A stretch of 64,000 nucleotides of DNA from an uncultured Acidobacteriia bacterium (GTDB lineage Bacteria; Acidobacteriota; Terriglobia; Bryobacterales; Bryobacteraceae): contig CAINNJ010000022.1 of assembly GCA_903851195.1 (NCBI GenBank), forward strand, positions 1-64,000, given 5' to 3'. The notes beneath the pieces are model-generated. The model did no database searches. It had not been told where the DNA came from and saw nothing but the letters and a program-made list of their open reading frames with translations. Each line of letters starts with the position of its first letter. Positions within the stretch are counted from its first letter, which is position 1. The position numbers and the translations under genes are program-made. Below, in pieces: positions 41,529-50,868 of this stretch.

Positions 41529-42293
41529 TCAAACGGCGGCGAACATCTCCATCTGCTGGTGCCTCTCGAGAGGTGAATAAACGGCCAGGCGGTGAACCGG
41601 CTCGAAACTCAGGCGGTGCAAAGGCGTGGGCCCGAACTGCCGGATGGCGGCGATGTGCTCCGGCGAATGGTAACCCTTGTGATTCGCCAAACCGTACTCC
41701 GGATAGAACTTGTCCCACTCCCGCATCATCTGGTCGCGATAGACCTTGGCCAGAATGGACGCGGCTGCGATTGCATGACAACGCTCATCGCCCTGCACCA
41801 GCGGCTGCTGGGGAACGGGGAGATCGAGCGGCACGGCATCGACGAGCAGGAAGTCCGCGGCGGGCTGGAGTTGCTGGACGGCCATTTTCATCGCCAGCCG
41901 GGACGCCTCATAGATGTTGATACGGTCGATGGTCGCGGCATCCACGGAAGCCACGGCCCAGGCGACGGCGCGTTCCCGGATCCGTTCGGCGAGCACCTCG
42001 CGGCGGTCCGGATCGAGCTGCTTACTGTCATTGAGACCGCGAACCGGGGCGTCGCCGGAAAGAATCACCGCGCCCGCGACCACCGCGCCAAAGAGGGAGC
42101 CGCGACCAACCTCGTCCGCCCCCGCAATGTAACGATAGCCGCGCGCCCGGAGTTCCTGCTCGTGAGTTCCGAGGCACTTCCAGTTTTTGTTCTTGCCGCG
42201 CGCTCCGGGCCTGGTTCCGATTACCTCTGTTCCGGCTGCCTGAACTTCGGCAGCCGAATCGGGGAATTGCCCTTCACTGGCGGTGCGACGCAT
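41529..42293 (-). CDS. rnhB: ribonuclease HII
   Basis: 254 residues. IAGADEVGRGSLFGAVVAGAVIL carries the first catalytic acidic pair (DE), LLVDAV the next Asp, and AIAAASILAKVYRD the conserved helix. Cuts RNA (and single ribonucleotides) out of DNA hybrids. The N-terminal 50 residues are longer than the usual 200-residue enzyme and not conserved-looking. Follows rplS by 18 bp, the conserved rplS-rnhB order. Confidence 0.92.
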   Translation of the reverse strand: MRRTASEGQFPDSAAEVQAAGTEVIGTRPGARGKNKNWKCLGTHEQELRARGYRYIAGADEVGRGSLFGAVVAGAVILSGDAPVRGLNDSKQLDPDRREVLAERIRERAVAWAVASVDAATIDRINIYEASRLAMKMAVQQLQPAADFLLVDAVPLDLPVPQQPLVQGDERCHAIAAASILAKVYRDQMMREWDKFYPEYGLANHKGYHSPEHIAAIRQFGPTPLHRLSFEPVHRLAVYSPLERHQQMEMFAAV

Positions 42294-42311
42294 GCCTGCC
42301 GCGAAAAAGAT

Positions 42312-42689
42312 CTACTTCGCCCCGCGTTTGCGAGCGGTGCTGTCCGTGCGTTCCTTCAGACGGGCAGCCTTGCCGCGGAGGGCGCGCAGGTAGTACAGTT
42401 TCGCGCGGCGAACCTTACCGGTGCGCACGAATTCGATGTGATCGATCACGCGGGCGTTCAGAGGGAAGATGCGCTCGACGCCATGGCTGAAGCTGATCTT
42501 GCGAACCGTGATGGTTTCGCCCATGCCGGTGTTCTTGCGGGCCAGGACGACGCCTTCAAAGGCCTGCAGCCGTTCTTTGTCGCCTTCTTTGATCTTTACG
42601 TGCACACGGATCGTGTCACCGGGACGAAAGGTGGGGATGTCCGTACGGAGGTTCTTCTTAATAAACTTGTCTAACAGCGCGTTCTGCAT
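42312..42689 (-). CDS. rplS: 50S ribosomal protein L19
   Basis: 125 residues. [98 protein letters not shown] is a textbook L19, spoken of here in pieces: [30 protein letters not shown]. Part of the large subunit next to the 30S interface. First in the rplS-rnhB-membrane-protein run. Confidence 0.96.
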   Translation of the reverse strand: MQNALLDKFIKKNLRTDIPTFRPGDTIRVHVKIKEGDKERLQAFEGVVLARKNTGMGETITVRKISFSHGVERIFPLNARVIDHIEFVRTGKVRRAKLYYLRALRGKAARLKERTDSTARKRGAK

Positions 42690-42764
42690 TTCGGAAACCT
42701 TAGTGTCAGTGGGGTTAATCTCTTATGTTACTACAGACAGGACCGTCGGGAGCGGATACGTCCG

Positions 42765-43727
42765 TTAAAGCGGACTGTCGGGTCCGCGCGCGCCTCGTCC
42801 GCGGCCGGATTGGGCGGCGCTCAGCATCTGCACCAGCCGGTCGACCAGATTCTGCGGGATATCGGCCCGGATGGTCAGGGATTTCGCCTGTTGTTCCACG
42901 AGAATCCCGTCCCACAATTTTAGCATTTCGGGCTGGTTTTCGGGCACGGAGAGCCGGCCGAAGCCGATCAGGCCTTTGGCCGTGTCGCGCAGGTTGACGG
43001 CATCCGGTTCCGTGGCTGTGTTGCCGTGGAAATCCGCGCGGAAGCCGGTGGTGAAATCGGCCTGAAACCAGGTATCGGCCAGGCCGCGGAAGATTTTCGA
43101 GAAATCGATGCCGCCGCCATTACCGCCAGCCCGGCCGCCGCCCCCGCCCGCTTTCGGCATATTGTCCGCGAGGAAGTTCGCGAAGCCGGTGGAAACGCCC
43201 CAGAACTGCGTCTTCGGATCGATCTGTTTGGCGAGCGCCAGCAGCGGTTGCGCGGCTTTGTGCGTGCCGGAGGTCCACTCATCGAGCGCCGCTTCGAGCG
43301 ATTTCGTATCGCCCGCCGCCGCCAGCGTGGCGTCGAGGATACAGAAGCCGGAGGTTTCGAGGCTCCAGATGCTGTACCCGCCGTGCCGCACGAGCTTCGC
43401 CTGGGTCTTTTCGATGGGCTCGGCATTGAATTTGAAGCTGCCGCGCGCCAGCAGCACGCCGCCGGACGGGGTGGACGCGAAGAGCAGTTCCCGCACATCG
43501 CGACGCGGATCGAAACCGGTCTCCTTCGCGAAGGCTTCCACCTGGGGCAGTTTGCGCTGTTCGAGCAGCTTTTTGTAGAACTCGGTGGCTTTCACCAGAT
43601 CCATGCGCGCGCTGACCAGCGAGGTGGACCCGGGCGGCACCATCCGGACCAGCACATTGTCGATTCGGGGCTGCGCGCCGGCTGAAAGCGCTGCCGCGAC
43701 ACCCAGAAGAAGGGAAAACCGCATCAA
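42765..43727 (-). CDS. hypothetical secreted protein
   Basis: 320 residues with a signal peptide (LLLGVAAALSAGAQ). I do not recognise a domain. It has a Gly-rich linker, KAGGGGGRAGGNGGGIDF (about 190-207), and a Gly/Arg-rich end (SGRGRGARGPD). These resemble the insert in the amidase. It overlaps the ABC permease upstream gene by 4 bp (ATGA), so is co-translated with an ABC transporter. Confidence 0.6.
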   Translation of the reverse strand: MMRFSLLLGVAAALSAGAQPRIDNVLVRMVPPGSTSLVSARMDLVKATEFYKKLLEQRKLPQVEAFAKETGFDPRRDVRELLFASTPSGGVLLARGSFKFNAEPIEKTQAKLVRHGGYSIWSLETSGFCILDATLAAAGDTKSLEAALDEWTSGTHKAAQPLLALAKQIDPKTQFWGVSTGFANFLADNMPKAGGGGGRAGGNGGGIDFSKIFRGLADTWFQADFTTGFRADFHGNTATEPDAVNLRDTAKGLIGFGRLSVPENQPEMLKLWDGILVEQQAKSLTIRADIPQNLVDRLVQMLSAAQSGRGRGARGPDSPL

Positions 43728-44560
43728 TAACTTCTCCTCTGAAACCGCCAGATTCCGATCGCCAGCACGACCGCGCCGAAGATCGCCGTGCTCCAGACGG
43801 GCATCCAGCTCTCCACGGGTTTATTCAGGATCAGGTTCTGCACAATGCCACGCACTTCCCAGATTTTCGGGAGCACGTAATAGAGCACGCGCAGAACGTC
43901 GCGCGACCATTCCGAGCTCAGCAGCCGTTCCAGCGTGGCTTTTTGCGCCAGAATCGGCGTGATAATCATGAGCGCGAACGTCACCATGATCGCGACGGCG
44001 GAACTGTCCAGCAGAACGCCGATCAGCACGATCACGGCCAGCAGCACGCTGAAGATGAAGATGGTGCAGAGGCTGGAAAGCAGGAAGCCCGCGCCCCAGA
44101 CGCCCGTCTTCACGCCGAAGATAATCCACGAGCCGATCACCAGATAGAGGATATTCGCGCTCACCACCAGCACATTGCCGGCAAAACGGCCCAGCAATAA
44201 ATGCGTGCGGGAGACCGGTTTTGAGAGCAGCAGTTCGATGCGGCCCGGTTCGAACACCGCCGAGACCAGCCCGGCGGACGCAAAAACCGCGAGCGCCATG
44301 CCTGCGTAGTAGAGCACGCCCGCGATGACGCTTTGTGTTTGCTGCACCAGGTTCTGCACGTTCGTGCTGGGCAGGCTGTTGCCGAAGATGGAAACCGTCG
44401 CCAGCGCGCCGGCCACCACGTCCACGCGCATGATGAACATCAGGAAAAGCAGCAGCGCGGTGCAGCAGCCGAAGAAGCCCCAGAAGATTTTGCGCGCGAA
44501 GGCCTCGCGGAAGGTATCGCGAATAATCGCGGCCGTGGCATTGAAAGTCTGACCGTTCAT
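43724..44560 (-). CDS. ABC transporter permease (ABC-2 type)
   Basis: 278 residues, six membrane segments: FWGFFGCCTALLLFLMFIM, VLYYAGMALAVFASAGLVSAVF, LVVSANILYLVIGSWIIF (approximately), LLSSLCTIFIFSVLLAVIVLIGVLL, IMVTFALMIITPIL and ATAIFGAVVLAIGIW-like at the end. Forms a transporter with the ATPase encoded upstream; their genes overlap by 4 bp. ABC-2 systems usually export, and here the substrate is unknown. Confidence 0.82.
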   Translation of the reverse strand: MNGQTFNATAAIIRDTFREAFARKIFWGFFGCCTALLLFLMFIMRVDVVAGALATVSIFGNSLPSTNVQNLVQQTQSVIAGVLYYAGMALAVFASAGLVSAVFEPGRIELLLSKPVSRTHLLLGRFAGNVLVVSANILYLVIGSWIIFGVKTGVWGAGFLLSSLCTIFIFSVLLAVIVLIGVLLDSSAVAIMVTFALMIITPILAQKATLERLLSSEWSRDVLRVLYYVLPKIWEVRGIVQNLILNKPVESWMPVWSTAIFGAVVLAIGIWRFQRRSY

Positions 44561-45504
44561 TGTGCAGTTACTCCCGATATGGGGCCGTCCACGGTTTTCA
44601 TGAAGACGTCTTCGAGCGTGCTGCGGGTGCGCGCCAGCGACTCCAGTTCGCAGTGCGAGGCCCGCAGCCGATCCACCGCCCAGTTCGCCTCTTCGCGGCT
44701 GGCGAACAGCAGTTCCAACGTGCCCTCGACAGAACGAAACGAGCGCGCCCGTGACCGCAGTTCGGTCTCCAGCGACTCCGGCACCCCGAGGGCTTCCACC
44801 TTGTAACCACTGCCGCTGGTGAGCGACGCCACCGTGCCCGAGAGCGCCATCTTGCCCTTTTGGATGATGACGACTTCGCGGCAGAACAGTTCCACCTCGG
44901 CAAGGAGGTGAGAATTCAGAAATATCGTGACGCCTTCGCGTTCGAGGCCATTCAGCACGTCGCGGATGTGCTTGCGGCCCACCGGGTCGACGCCGTCGCT
45001 CGGTTCGTCCAGCACCAGCAGCCGCGGCGAGTGGATCAGCGCCTGCGCGAGCCCGACGCGCTGTAGCATGCCTTTGGAATACTTGCCGAGCCGCAGATGG
45101 TGCGCCCGCTCGTCGAGGCCCACCAGGTTCAGCAGTTCCGGAATCCGGCGGCGCCGGCTCGCACTATCCATGCCCGAAAGCGCGCCGTAGAATTCCAGCA
45201 TCCCCCAGCCCGTCATATACGTGGGAAAGCGATGGTTTTCCGGAAGATAGCCGATGGGGCGGCGCGCTTCGGGCTCCTGACTGTCCCGGCCGAAAACCTT
45301 GGCGCGCCCCGAAGTGGGATGGGTGCAGGAAAGCAGCATCTTGACGAAGGTGGTCTTCCCCGCCCCGTTCGGGCCCAGCAGACCGAAGGTGGTGCCGCGC
45401 GGCACGCGGATGGAGATATCGTCAACGGCTTTCAATTCCCGCTTCGACCAGCGGCTGCGGAAGACCTTGGTCAGTCCTTCGGTTTCAATCGCGTATTCGT
45501 CCAT
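44557..45504 (-). CDS. ABC transporter ATP-binding protein
   Basis: 315 residues. Walker A GPNGAGKTT (about 43-51), a Q-loop GYLPENHRFP, the signature YSKGMLQRVGLAQAL (LSGGQ variant YSKGM), Walker B LLVLDEPSDGVDP and His in NSHLL. The C-terminal 90 residues are an extension typical of ABC-2 exporters such as those for antibiotics or polysaccharide. Starts the three-gene set ATPase-permease-secreted protein. Confidence 0.88.
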   Translation of the reverse strand: MDEYAIETEGLTKVFRSRWSKRELKAVDDISIRVPRGTTFGLLGPNGAGKTTFVKMLLSCTHPTSGRAKVFGRDSQEPEARRPIGYLPENHRFPTYMTGWGMLEFYGALSGMDSASRRRRIPELLNLVGLDERAHHLRLGKYSKGMLQRVGLAQALIHSPRLLVLDEPSDGVDPVGRKHIRDVLNGLEREGVTIFLNSHLLAEVELFCREVVIIQKGKMALSGTVASLTSGSGYKVEALGVPESLETELRSRARSFRSVEGTLELLFASREEANWAVDRLRASHCELESLARTRSTLEDVFMKTVDGPISGVTAQ

Positions 45505-45582
45505 CGTCCTTCTTTCGGCTGGCAGTTCTGATGAGATAACGAAATCCGTCTGCTTTTCGTTCGAAGTGCGGCCAAACGCGCC

Positions 45583-46086
45583 CTAATTGCGCGCGCCCGG
45601 CGCTTCGGTGCGGCCGGCCAGGGGCTGCACCGCGTTGCCGCCGCAGACCGCCACGCCGGTTCTGGTCAGGGCAAGAAGGAAGTTGTTCAGCATCATGTAG
45701 AACACCTGTTCCGTCAATGCCTGGCGGCCCGGCAGACGAAACGTGGCAGGCAGTTCCTTGGCAATGCGGAGCCGCAGGCAGTTGCCGACATTGCGTCCGG
45801 ACCGGTCCCGTTTGTTGGCCACCGAAATCGGGGTCTGCATCACGCCGCCGGAGCGGCCATCCACGTAGAACTGGCATCGGGAAAACCAGCCGAGATTCGC
45901 CGGATCCGCGGCGTCGAAGAGCAGCAACGGGGTGTCCCGCTGTTCCGCCGTCAGATCGAGAACCATGGTGCGCGCGCTCTCTTTGATGCGGGCTTCGAAA
46001 CCCGCCTGCTGCACCACCGTCGCAACCGTCGCGGTGTCAATCTCCAGGAGAATGAATTTGTGCCGTCCTGCCTGTAGTACCTGCAT
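45583..46086 (-). CDS. hypothetical protein paired with a STAS gene
   Basis: 167 residues that I do not recognise. The sequence is a mixed alpha/beta with FILLEIDTATVATVVQQAGF at the start, LLLFDAADPANLGWFSRCQFYVD and ALTEQVFYMMLNNFLLALTRTGVAVCGG later. No signal peptide. Six bases after the STAS gene in the same direction. A role in the same anti-sigma-type switch is possible from context alone. Confidence 0.45.
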   Translation of the reverse strand: MQVLQAGRHKFILLEIDTATVATVVQQAGFEARIKESARTMVLDLTAEQRDTPLLLFDAADPANLGWFSRCQFYVDGRSGGVMQTPISVANKRDRSGRNVGNCLRLRIAKELPATFRLPGRQALTEQVFYMMLNNFLLALTRTGVAVCGGNAVQPLAGRTEAPGARN

Positions 46087-46092
46087 ATTCGA

Positions 46093-46455
46093 TCAGGCCG
46101 GTGTCGCAGGACGCAGGCTTTCGCAGGCGGTCTCCGCGTCGGGGAAAAACTGAATCACGCTTTCGAGGCGCGTGATGCGAAACAGATCCATGACCAGGCC
46201 GCGCGCGCCCGCAATCCGGCACCGCGCCCCGGCCTGGGAAACCTTGCCGAAGCAGTAGGCGATGATGCCGATCCCCGTGGAATCGATATAACTCACGTGC
46301 GACAGATCGATCACCAGATTGCGCGCGCCTTCCTGCAACAGCTTCACTACAATCGTTTCAATCTGCGCGCTCTCTTTGCCGAGCGTAATCCGCCCGCTCA
46401 GTTCGATGACGGTGATGTCGGGCACGCACTTGCGTGAAGTCAAACTAAGCACCAT
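46093..46455 (-). CDS. STAS-domain anti-anti-sigma-factor-like protein
   Basis: 120 residues. ITVIELSGRITLGKES, then NLVIDLSHVSYIDSTGIGIIAY with the phosphorylatable Ser in D-S-T-G, and GLVMDLFRITRLESVIQFFPD. Typical of SpoIIAA/RsbV-type proteins that bind and free a sigma factor's antagonist. No kinase or sigma factor is next to it; the unknown gene downstream may be its partner. Confidence 0.87.
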   Translation of the reverse strand: MVLSLTSRKCVPDITVIELSGRITLGKESAQIETIVVKLLQEGARNLVIDLSHVSYIDSTGIGIIAYCFGKVSQAGARCRIAGARGLVMDLFRITRLESVIQFFPDAETACESLRPATPA

Positions 46456-46538
46456 TGCTGTATGAGTCCGATGTCGGTTACGGCGCGATAAAAAGATGGC
46501 CGCCGATGTTTCAGGATACTAGATCGCGACCCTCTGGA

Positions 46539-48383
46539 TCACGATCGTATGACAGGAACCGCGGCGGCGACCGGTTCGGGCACGATGTCGCCTTCGCCCG
46601 GCGCGAGGAAGAGATTTTCGTCAAGCTGGTGCTGACGGGTGTACATATCCCAATAACGCCCGTGCAGGGCGAACAGTTCGGGATGGGTGCCGCGCTCCAC
46701 GATATGGCCGGCTTCCACCACAAGGATCTGGTCGGCCCGGCGGATGGTGGAGAGCCGGTGCGCGATCACGAAGGTGGTGCGCCCTTTCATCAGATGCGCC
46801 AGACCGGCCTGGATCATGGCTTCCGATTCGGAGTCGAGGCTCGATGTCGCTTCGTCCAGAATCAGAACGCGCGGGTCGGAAAGAATGGCGCGGGCGATGG
46901 ACAGCCGTTGCCTCTGGCCGCCCGAAAGCTTCACGCCGCGCTCGCCGACCACGGTGTCGTACTGCTTTTCCATCTTCTCGGCGAACTCGTCGACACGCGC
47001 GATGCGGCAGGCTTCGAGAAAGGCCTCTTCGGTCGCATCGGGCCGCGAAAACATGACGTTGTCGCGCACGGTGCCGTCGAACAGGAAGGTCTCCTGGAGG
47101 ACGACGCCCAACTGGGAACGGTAGCTGTCGAGTTTGAGCGTGTTGAGGTCCACGCCATCCACCAGAACCTTGCCGGCGGTGGGTTTATGAAAGGCGGCCA
47201 CCAGGCCGATGGTGGTCGATTTACCCGAACCGGACGGCCCCACGAAGGCAGTTACGGTGCCTGGTTTCGAGACGAAGGAGATGCCGTGGAGCACCGGCTT
47301 GCCGCGTTCATAGGAGAATTCCACGTGGTCGAAAATCACTTCGCCCACAATATGGCCGGCCTCGCGGACCCGTTCCGGATCCTCGTCTTCCGGCCGCTCC
47401 CGCATCACCTCGCGCGTTCGCTCCAGCCCCGCCATCGCTTCACTGAGCTGGGTGCCGATGTTGACGATACCGACGATCGGCGCGATCAGAAATGCCAGGA
47501 AGGCGGCGAAGGTGACATAGCCGCCCAGGGTCAGCGTGCCGGCGAAGATCTGCCGCGTCCCGAAGTACGTCACCAGAGAGCCCACCACGCCCATCAGCAC
47601 GGTGGCCGAGAGCGCCATGAGCGAAGTGACCGTCAGGCTCTTGCGCACGTTCTGAAACAGGCGCTGCGTTCCGGCCGCGAAGATCTTCGCCTCGCGGGCC
47701 TCCGCATGGTAACCCTTGATGACGCGGACGCCGCCCAGCGATTCCGTGAGCCGGCCGGTCACTTCCGCGTTAATTTTCCCGCGTTCCCGGAATATCGGGC
47801 GGATGGTCTGAAAAGCCTTGCTGAGCGCCGCGCCGAAGGACAGCACGATGCCGAGCGACAGCAGCGTCATCATCGAACTGATGCGCAGCAGGATGACGAG
47901 AGAGGCCACGGCGGTGAGCAGACCGCCGAAAAACTCGATCAGTCCGGTGCCCACCAGATTCCGCATGCCCTCCACATCGGACATGATCCGGGAGACGAGT
48001 TGCCCGGTTTTGTTGGCATCGTAATAGGTGACCGGCAGCCGGCCGATATGTTCCTGCACCTTCTGCCGCAGTTCGGCGATTACCTTCTGGCCCTCGATGG
48101 AGAGCAACTGGGTGAGGGTGAACGAGGTGATGCCCTGGATCACCGTGGCGCCGAGCACGGCCAGCACAATGGGAACCAGCATCGTGGGATGGTTCTTGCC
48201 GATGACGTCGTCGATCAGGTAGCGGGAAGAGAGGGGAAGGACCAGACCGCAGAGACGGCTGATCACAATGAGGAGAAAACCGATGGCGAGCAGTCCCCGG
48301 CGGGGTTTGATAAGGGGCCAGATGTCGGGCCAAAGTTCGCGGAAACGTTCGCTGGCTGGTCTTTTTTTTGTAGCGGGAGTCAC
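46539..48383 (-). CDS. ABC exporter (MsbA-like), fused permease-ATPase
   Basis: About 614 residues from GTG at 48383; a longer frame to 48440 looks untranslated. Six membrane segments in the first 330 residues. ATPase: Walker A GPSGSGKST, signature LSGGQRQRLSIARAIL, Walker B VLILDEATSSLDSESE, AHRLSTIRRAD. Closest to MsbA/lipid or multidrug exporters by the overall arrangement. A homodimer in the inner membrane. The substrate is not evident. Confidence 0.87.
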   Translation of the reverse strand: MTPATKKRPASERFRELWPDIWPLIKPRRGLLAIGFLLIVISRLCGLVLPLSSRYLIDDVIGKNHPTMLVPIVLAVLGATVIQGITSFTLTQLLSIEGQKVIAELRQKVQEHIGRLPVTYYDANKTGQLVSRIMSDVEGMRNLVGTGLIEFFGGLLTAVASLVILLRISSMMTLLSLGIVLSFGAALSKAFQTIRPIFRERGKINAEVTGRLTESLGGVRVIKGYHAEAREAKIFAAGTQRLFQNVRKSLTVTSLMALSATVLMGVVGSLVTYFGTRQIFAGTLTLGGYVTFAAFLAFLIAPIVGIVNIGTQLSEAMAGLERTREVMRERPEDEDPERVREAGHIVGEVIFDHVEFSYERGKPVLHGISFVSKPGTVTAFVGPSGSGKSTTIGLVAAFHKPTAGKVLVDGVDLNTLKLDSYRSQLGVVLQETFLFDGTVRDNVMFSRPDATEEAFLEACRIARVDEFAEKMEKQYDTVVGERGVKLSGGQRQRLSIARAILSDPRVLILDEATSSLDSESEAMIQAGLAHLMKGRTTFVIAHRLSTIRRADQILVVEAGHIVERGTHPELFALHGRYWDMYTRQHQLDENLFLAPGEGDIVPEPVAAAVPVIRS

Positions 48384-48801
48384 TTCTCTGTTTCGATGCG
48401 CGCGACCCTCGCCATGACGCAAACCAGTATGTGGTGTCAAGAACTCATTGTCGCCTGCGCGACCCGTTCCTCACAATCCGGAAGCGGACTACAGACCGCC
48501 GGCGCCGTAACCGAGCGTTTTCCCCGCGTCGTGGTGATCGTCCGGTTCCGAAATATGCGCGGAGATGTCCGGCCAAAGAAGCGACTTCAGAGCCCGCACG
48601 AACGCGGGTTTGGTGGAATCGATTCTTTGCGGGGAAGCTTTCGGAGCCGTTTTGCCGAAACATACTTCGGACATTTCGTGCGATTTTTTGCCGACCATGT
48701 ACCAAAGTCTACTACCCGATTTCAATGTCGGAATAAATTGTTAATAAAGAACTGCGTTTTCACTTAAAAAGGGTACTATAGTACTGCCCGCGAGGTGGGT
48801 T
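48384..48801. other. gene-poor stretch, possible small ORF on minus strand
   Basis: About 418 bp between the ABC exporter and the VWFA gene. A minus frame at 48489-48725 could code for a basic 60-78-residue protein (MSEVCFGKTAP...), but I find no supported ribosome site or family. A perfect palindrome GTACTATAGTAC lies near 48770-48781, which could be an operator or part of a promoter for the left-hand genes. Confidence 0.35.
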
Positions 48802-49920
48802 TTATTTGGACCCGCCACCCAGCCAGTATCCCGGTCTTGTCTTGCAGACGAGATCGGAGCGATCAATGCCAACTTCGATGGTGTGGTAGCCGCCCTCGGT
48901 CTGGTTGTTGGGATTGTAGCTGATCATGTAATGGCTGCGGATCTGTGTTCCGATTCGCTGGACCGCCTCTTCCATTCCCCGCTGTTTGATGAAATAGTAC
49001 TCCTGGCCGCCCGTGGCGCGGGCAAACTGCGTGGCCGGATCGCGCACGAAAATCCCTTTGGCGTCGGTGTAAATCTCCTTCAGCAGAGGCACGAACTGGG
49101 CGCGGTTGCCCATGCCGTAATTCTGATCCATGGTGGTCGGGGTGTTCGGGATACCCATCGGGGCATTCATAACGGTGGGATCGCGGCGCGTCGGCCCCGG
49201 ATCCGGTGGTTTCTCCGTGAGGCGAACGGCCAACTGCGTGATATCCACGGTATAGATCAGAACGTTGGTCAGATTTGCCCGAATCAGAGCTTCTTTCAGG
49301 CGGGTCTCACTGCCTTCGTCGCGAGTCTCGCTGACAAGCAGAACGATGCGGCGATTGCCCTTGGGCCGGTTGCGCAGCATGTAGACGCTGCGATCCACGG
49401 CGTCGATCATGCGGGTGCCCGAACTGCCGGCGTTGATTTTGTTGATCGCGACTTTGATTTTGTCGGGATCGCTGGTGAAATCCTGCATGGGAATCAGACG
49501 CCCGTCGAACTTCAGCACGGCCGCCTCGCCCTGCCTGCCGATGATGGTCTGCACCAGGGAGCCCAGGTGTTTGATCTGCGGCAGAATCGATTCCACGCGC
49601 GCCGAGCATTCGATGGCGATCACCAGCGAGATCGGCTCGTAGGTGACGTCGACCTGGATATTTTGCTCTTTCCCGTTGTCCCAGAGATGGAACTGGTTGG
49701 GCTGCAGGCCATCAATGATATTGCCGGCTTTGTCCGTTACCAGGACGGGCGCCACGATGTTGGTGACCGAGGAGGTGCCGATCACCTGGCCGAGTTCGAT
49801 GGCGTCCTGTTTTTCGGCCTGCGGCGGCTGTTTTTCGGCCTGCGGCGCCTGCGCCAGGGAGGCGGCGGCGAATACGACCGCGCAACCCGCTGAAGTTAAT
49901 GCAATCCGGAACCATCTCAT
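48802..49920 (-). CDS. VWFA-domain secreted protein (acidobacterial type)
   Basis: 372 residues with a signal peptide (GCAVVFAAASLAQA). A von Willebrand A-type domain, of the VWFA-related group found widely in Acidobacteria: VTNIVAPVLVTDKAGNIIDGLQPNQFHLWDNGKEQNI, then PISLVIAIECSARVES (MIDAS-like, but with E-C-S where D-x-S is usual) and GSSGTRMIDAVDRSVYML. A 21-bp tandem duplication (49807-49848) repeats Q-A-E-K-Q-P-P near the start. It is four bp after mogA and probably in the same transcript. Confidence 0.83.
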   Translation of the reverse strand: MRWFRIALTSAGCAVVFAAASLAQAPQAEKQPPQAEKQDAIELGQVIGTSSVTNIVAPVLVTDKAGNIIDGLQPNQFHLWDNGKEQNIQVDVTYEPISLVIAIECSARVESILPQIKHLGSLVQTIIGRQGEAAVLKFDGRLIPMQDFTSDPDKIKVAINKINAGSSGTRMIDAVDRSVYMLRNRPKGNRRIVLLVSETRDEGSETRLKEALIRANLTNVLIYTVDITQLAVRLTEKPPDPGPTRRDPTVMNAPMGIPNTPTTMDQNYGMGNRAQFVPLLKEIYTDAKGIFVRDPATQFARATGGQEYYFIKQRGMEEAVQRIGTQIRSHYMISYNPNNQTEGGYHTIEVGIDRSDLVCKTRPGYWLGGGSK

Positions 49921-49924
49921 CTGT

Positions 49925-50410
49925 TCAATGTCCTGTCCGCCCGTTAATCAGGTCAAGCACGTGCGGGACCAATTTCAGTACGGCTTCCAGCGATTCCACC
50001 GCCCCGCGGGTAGAGCCTGGCAGATTGACGATCAGAACGCCGGCGCGGATTCCGGAAACTGCGCGGGACAAGGCCGCGTTCGGCGTGGACGCGAGGCCTT
50101 TGGACCGCATGAGTTCGCCGAAGCCGGGGATTTCTTTTTCGATGACGTCGCGGGTGGCTTCCGGGGTGATATCGCGTGGCGTGACGCCGGTGCCGCCCGT
50201 GGTAAAGACAACACCCGCGACCAGACGCGCCGACACTTCGCGTAACGTGGCCGCAATCACCTGTCGCTCGTCCGGGATCACCAGGCGCTCCACGACGGAA
50301 ACGCCGTCGTCTTCGAGGCGCGCCGCGACGGCCGGACCGGAGAGATCGTGACGGGTGCCCGCGTGCGCGCTGTCGCTGATGGTGACGACGACTGCCCGAA
50401 GCGCGCTCAA
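49925..50410 (-). CDS. mogA: molybdopterin adenylyltransferase-like protein MogA/MoaB
   Basis: 161 residues of the MoaB/Mog family: AVVVTISDSAHAGTRHDLSGPAVAARLEDDG, VFTTGGTGVTPRDITPEAT with the GGTG-D motif that binds molybdopterin. Activates molybdopterin by adenylation before metal insertion by MoeA. Overlaps moaC by 4 bp. The three cofactor genes moeA-moaC-mogA form one unit. Confidence 0.88.
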   Translation of the reverse strand: MSALRAVVVTISDSAHAGTRHDLSGPAVAARLEDDGVSVVERLVIPDERQVIAATLREVSARLVAGVVFTTGGTGVTPRDITPEATRDVIEKEIPGFGELMRSKGLASTPNAALSRAVSGIRAGVLIVNLPGSTRGAVESLEAVLKLVPHVLDLINGRTGH

Positions 50411-50868
50411 CGGTGAAAGTCCCCGCTTTTGCCGCCTGTTTTTTCAAGCAGATAGAGATCCTGAATCTCGATCCGTTTGTCGAGGGCCTTGGTCATGTCG
50501 TAGATGGTGAGGGCGGCCAGCGAAGCGGCGGTCAGGGCTTCCATTTCGACGCCCGTTTGCGCGGTGGTGGCGGCCGTGGCGATGATACGGATGCCGCCGG
50601 CTTCCACCGTCATCTCCACGTCCGCAAACGACAACGGCAAGGAATGGCAGAGGGGGATCAGGTCAGAGGTTTTTTTCGCCGCGAGAATGCCGGCGACGCG
50701 CGCCACCGCCAGCGGATCGCCTTTGGGATTCCGCGGCAGGGCATCGAGGACTTCGCGCGACATCTTCACGAAGGCGTGCGCCTTCGCGGTGCGGCGGGTT
50801 TCGGCCTTCGCGCCGACGTCCACCATCCGCGCCTCGCCCGCGGCATCGTAATGCGAGAGCTTATTCAT
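50407..50868 (-). CDS. moaC: cyclic pyranopterin monophosphate synthase MoaC
   Basis: 153 residues from the ATG at 50868. ARMVDVGAKAETRRTAKAHAFVKMS, then KKTSDLIPLCHSLPLSFADVEM (the LCHxL active segment), GVEMEALTAASLAALTIYDMTKALDK with the conserved Glu-Met-E and D-M-x-K. Makes cyclic pyranopterin monophosphate together with MoaA, whose gene is not in the window. Overlaps moeA by ATGA. Confidence 0.93.
   Translation of the reverse strand: MNKLSHYDAAGEARMVDVGAKAETRRTAKAHAFVKMSREVLDALPRNPKGDPLAVARVAGILAAKKTSDLIPLCHSLPLSFADVEMTVEAGGIRIIATAATTAQTGVEMEALTAASLAALTIYDMTKALDKRIEIQDLYLLEKTGGKSGDFHR

Noticed and set aside
46455-48767. A 770-residue open frame on the plus strand
   Set aside because: It is antisense to the MsbA-like exporter with all its motifs. 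Composition (His, Asp, Gly, Arg) is that of an antisense shadow.
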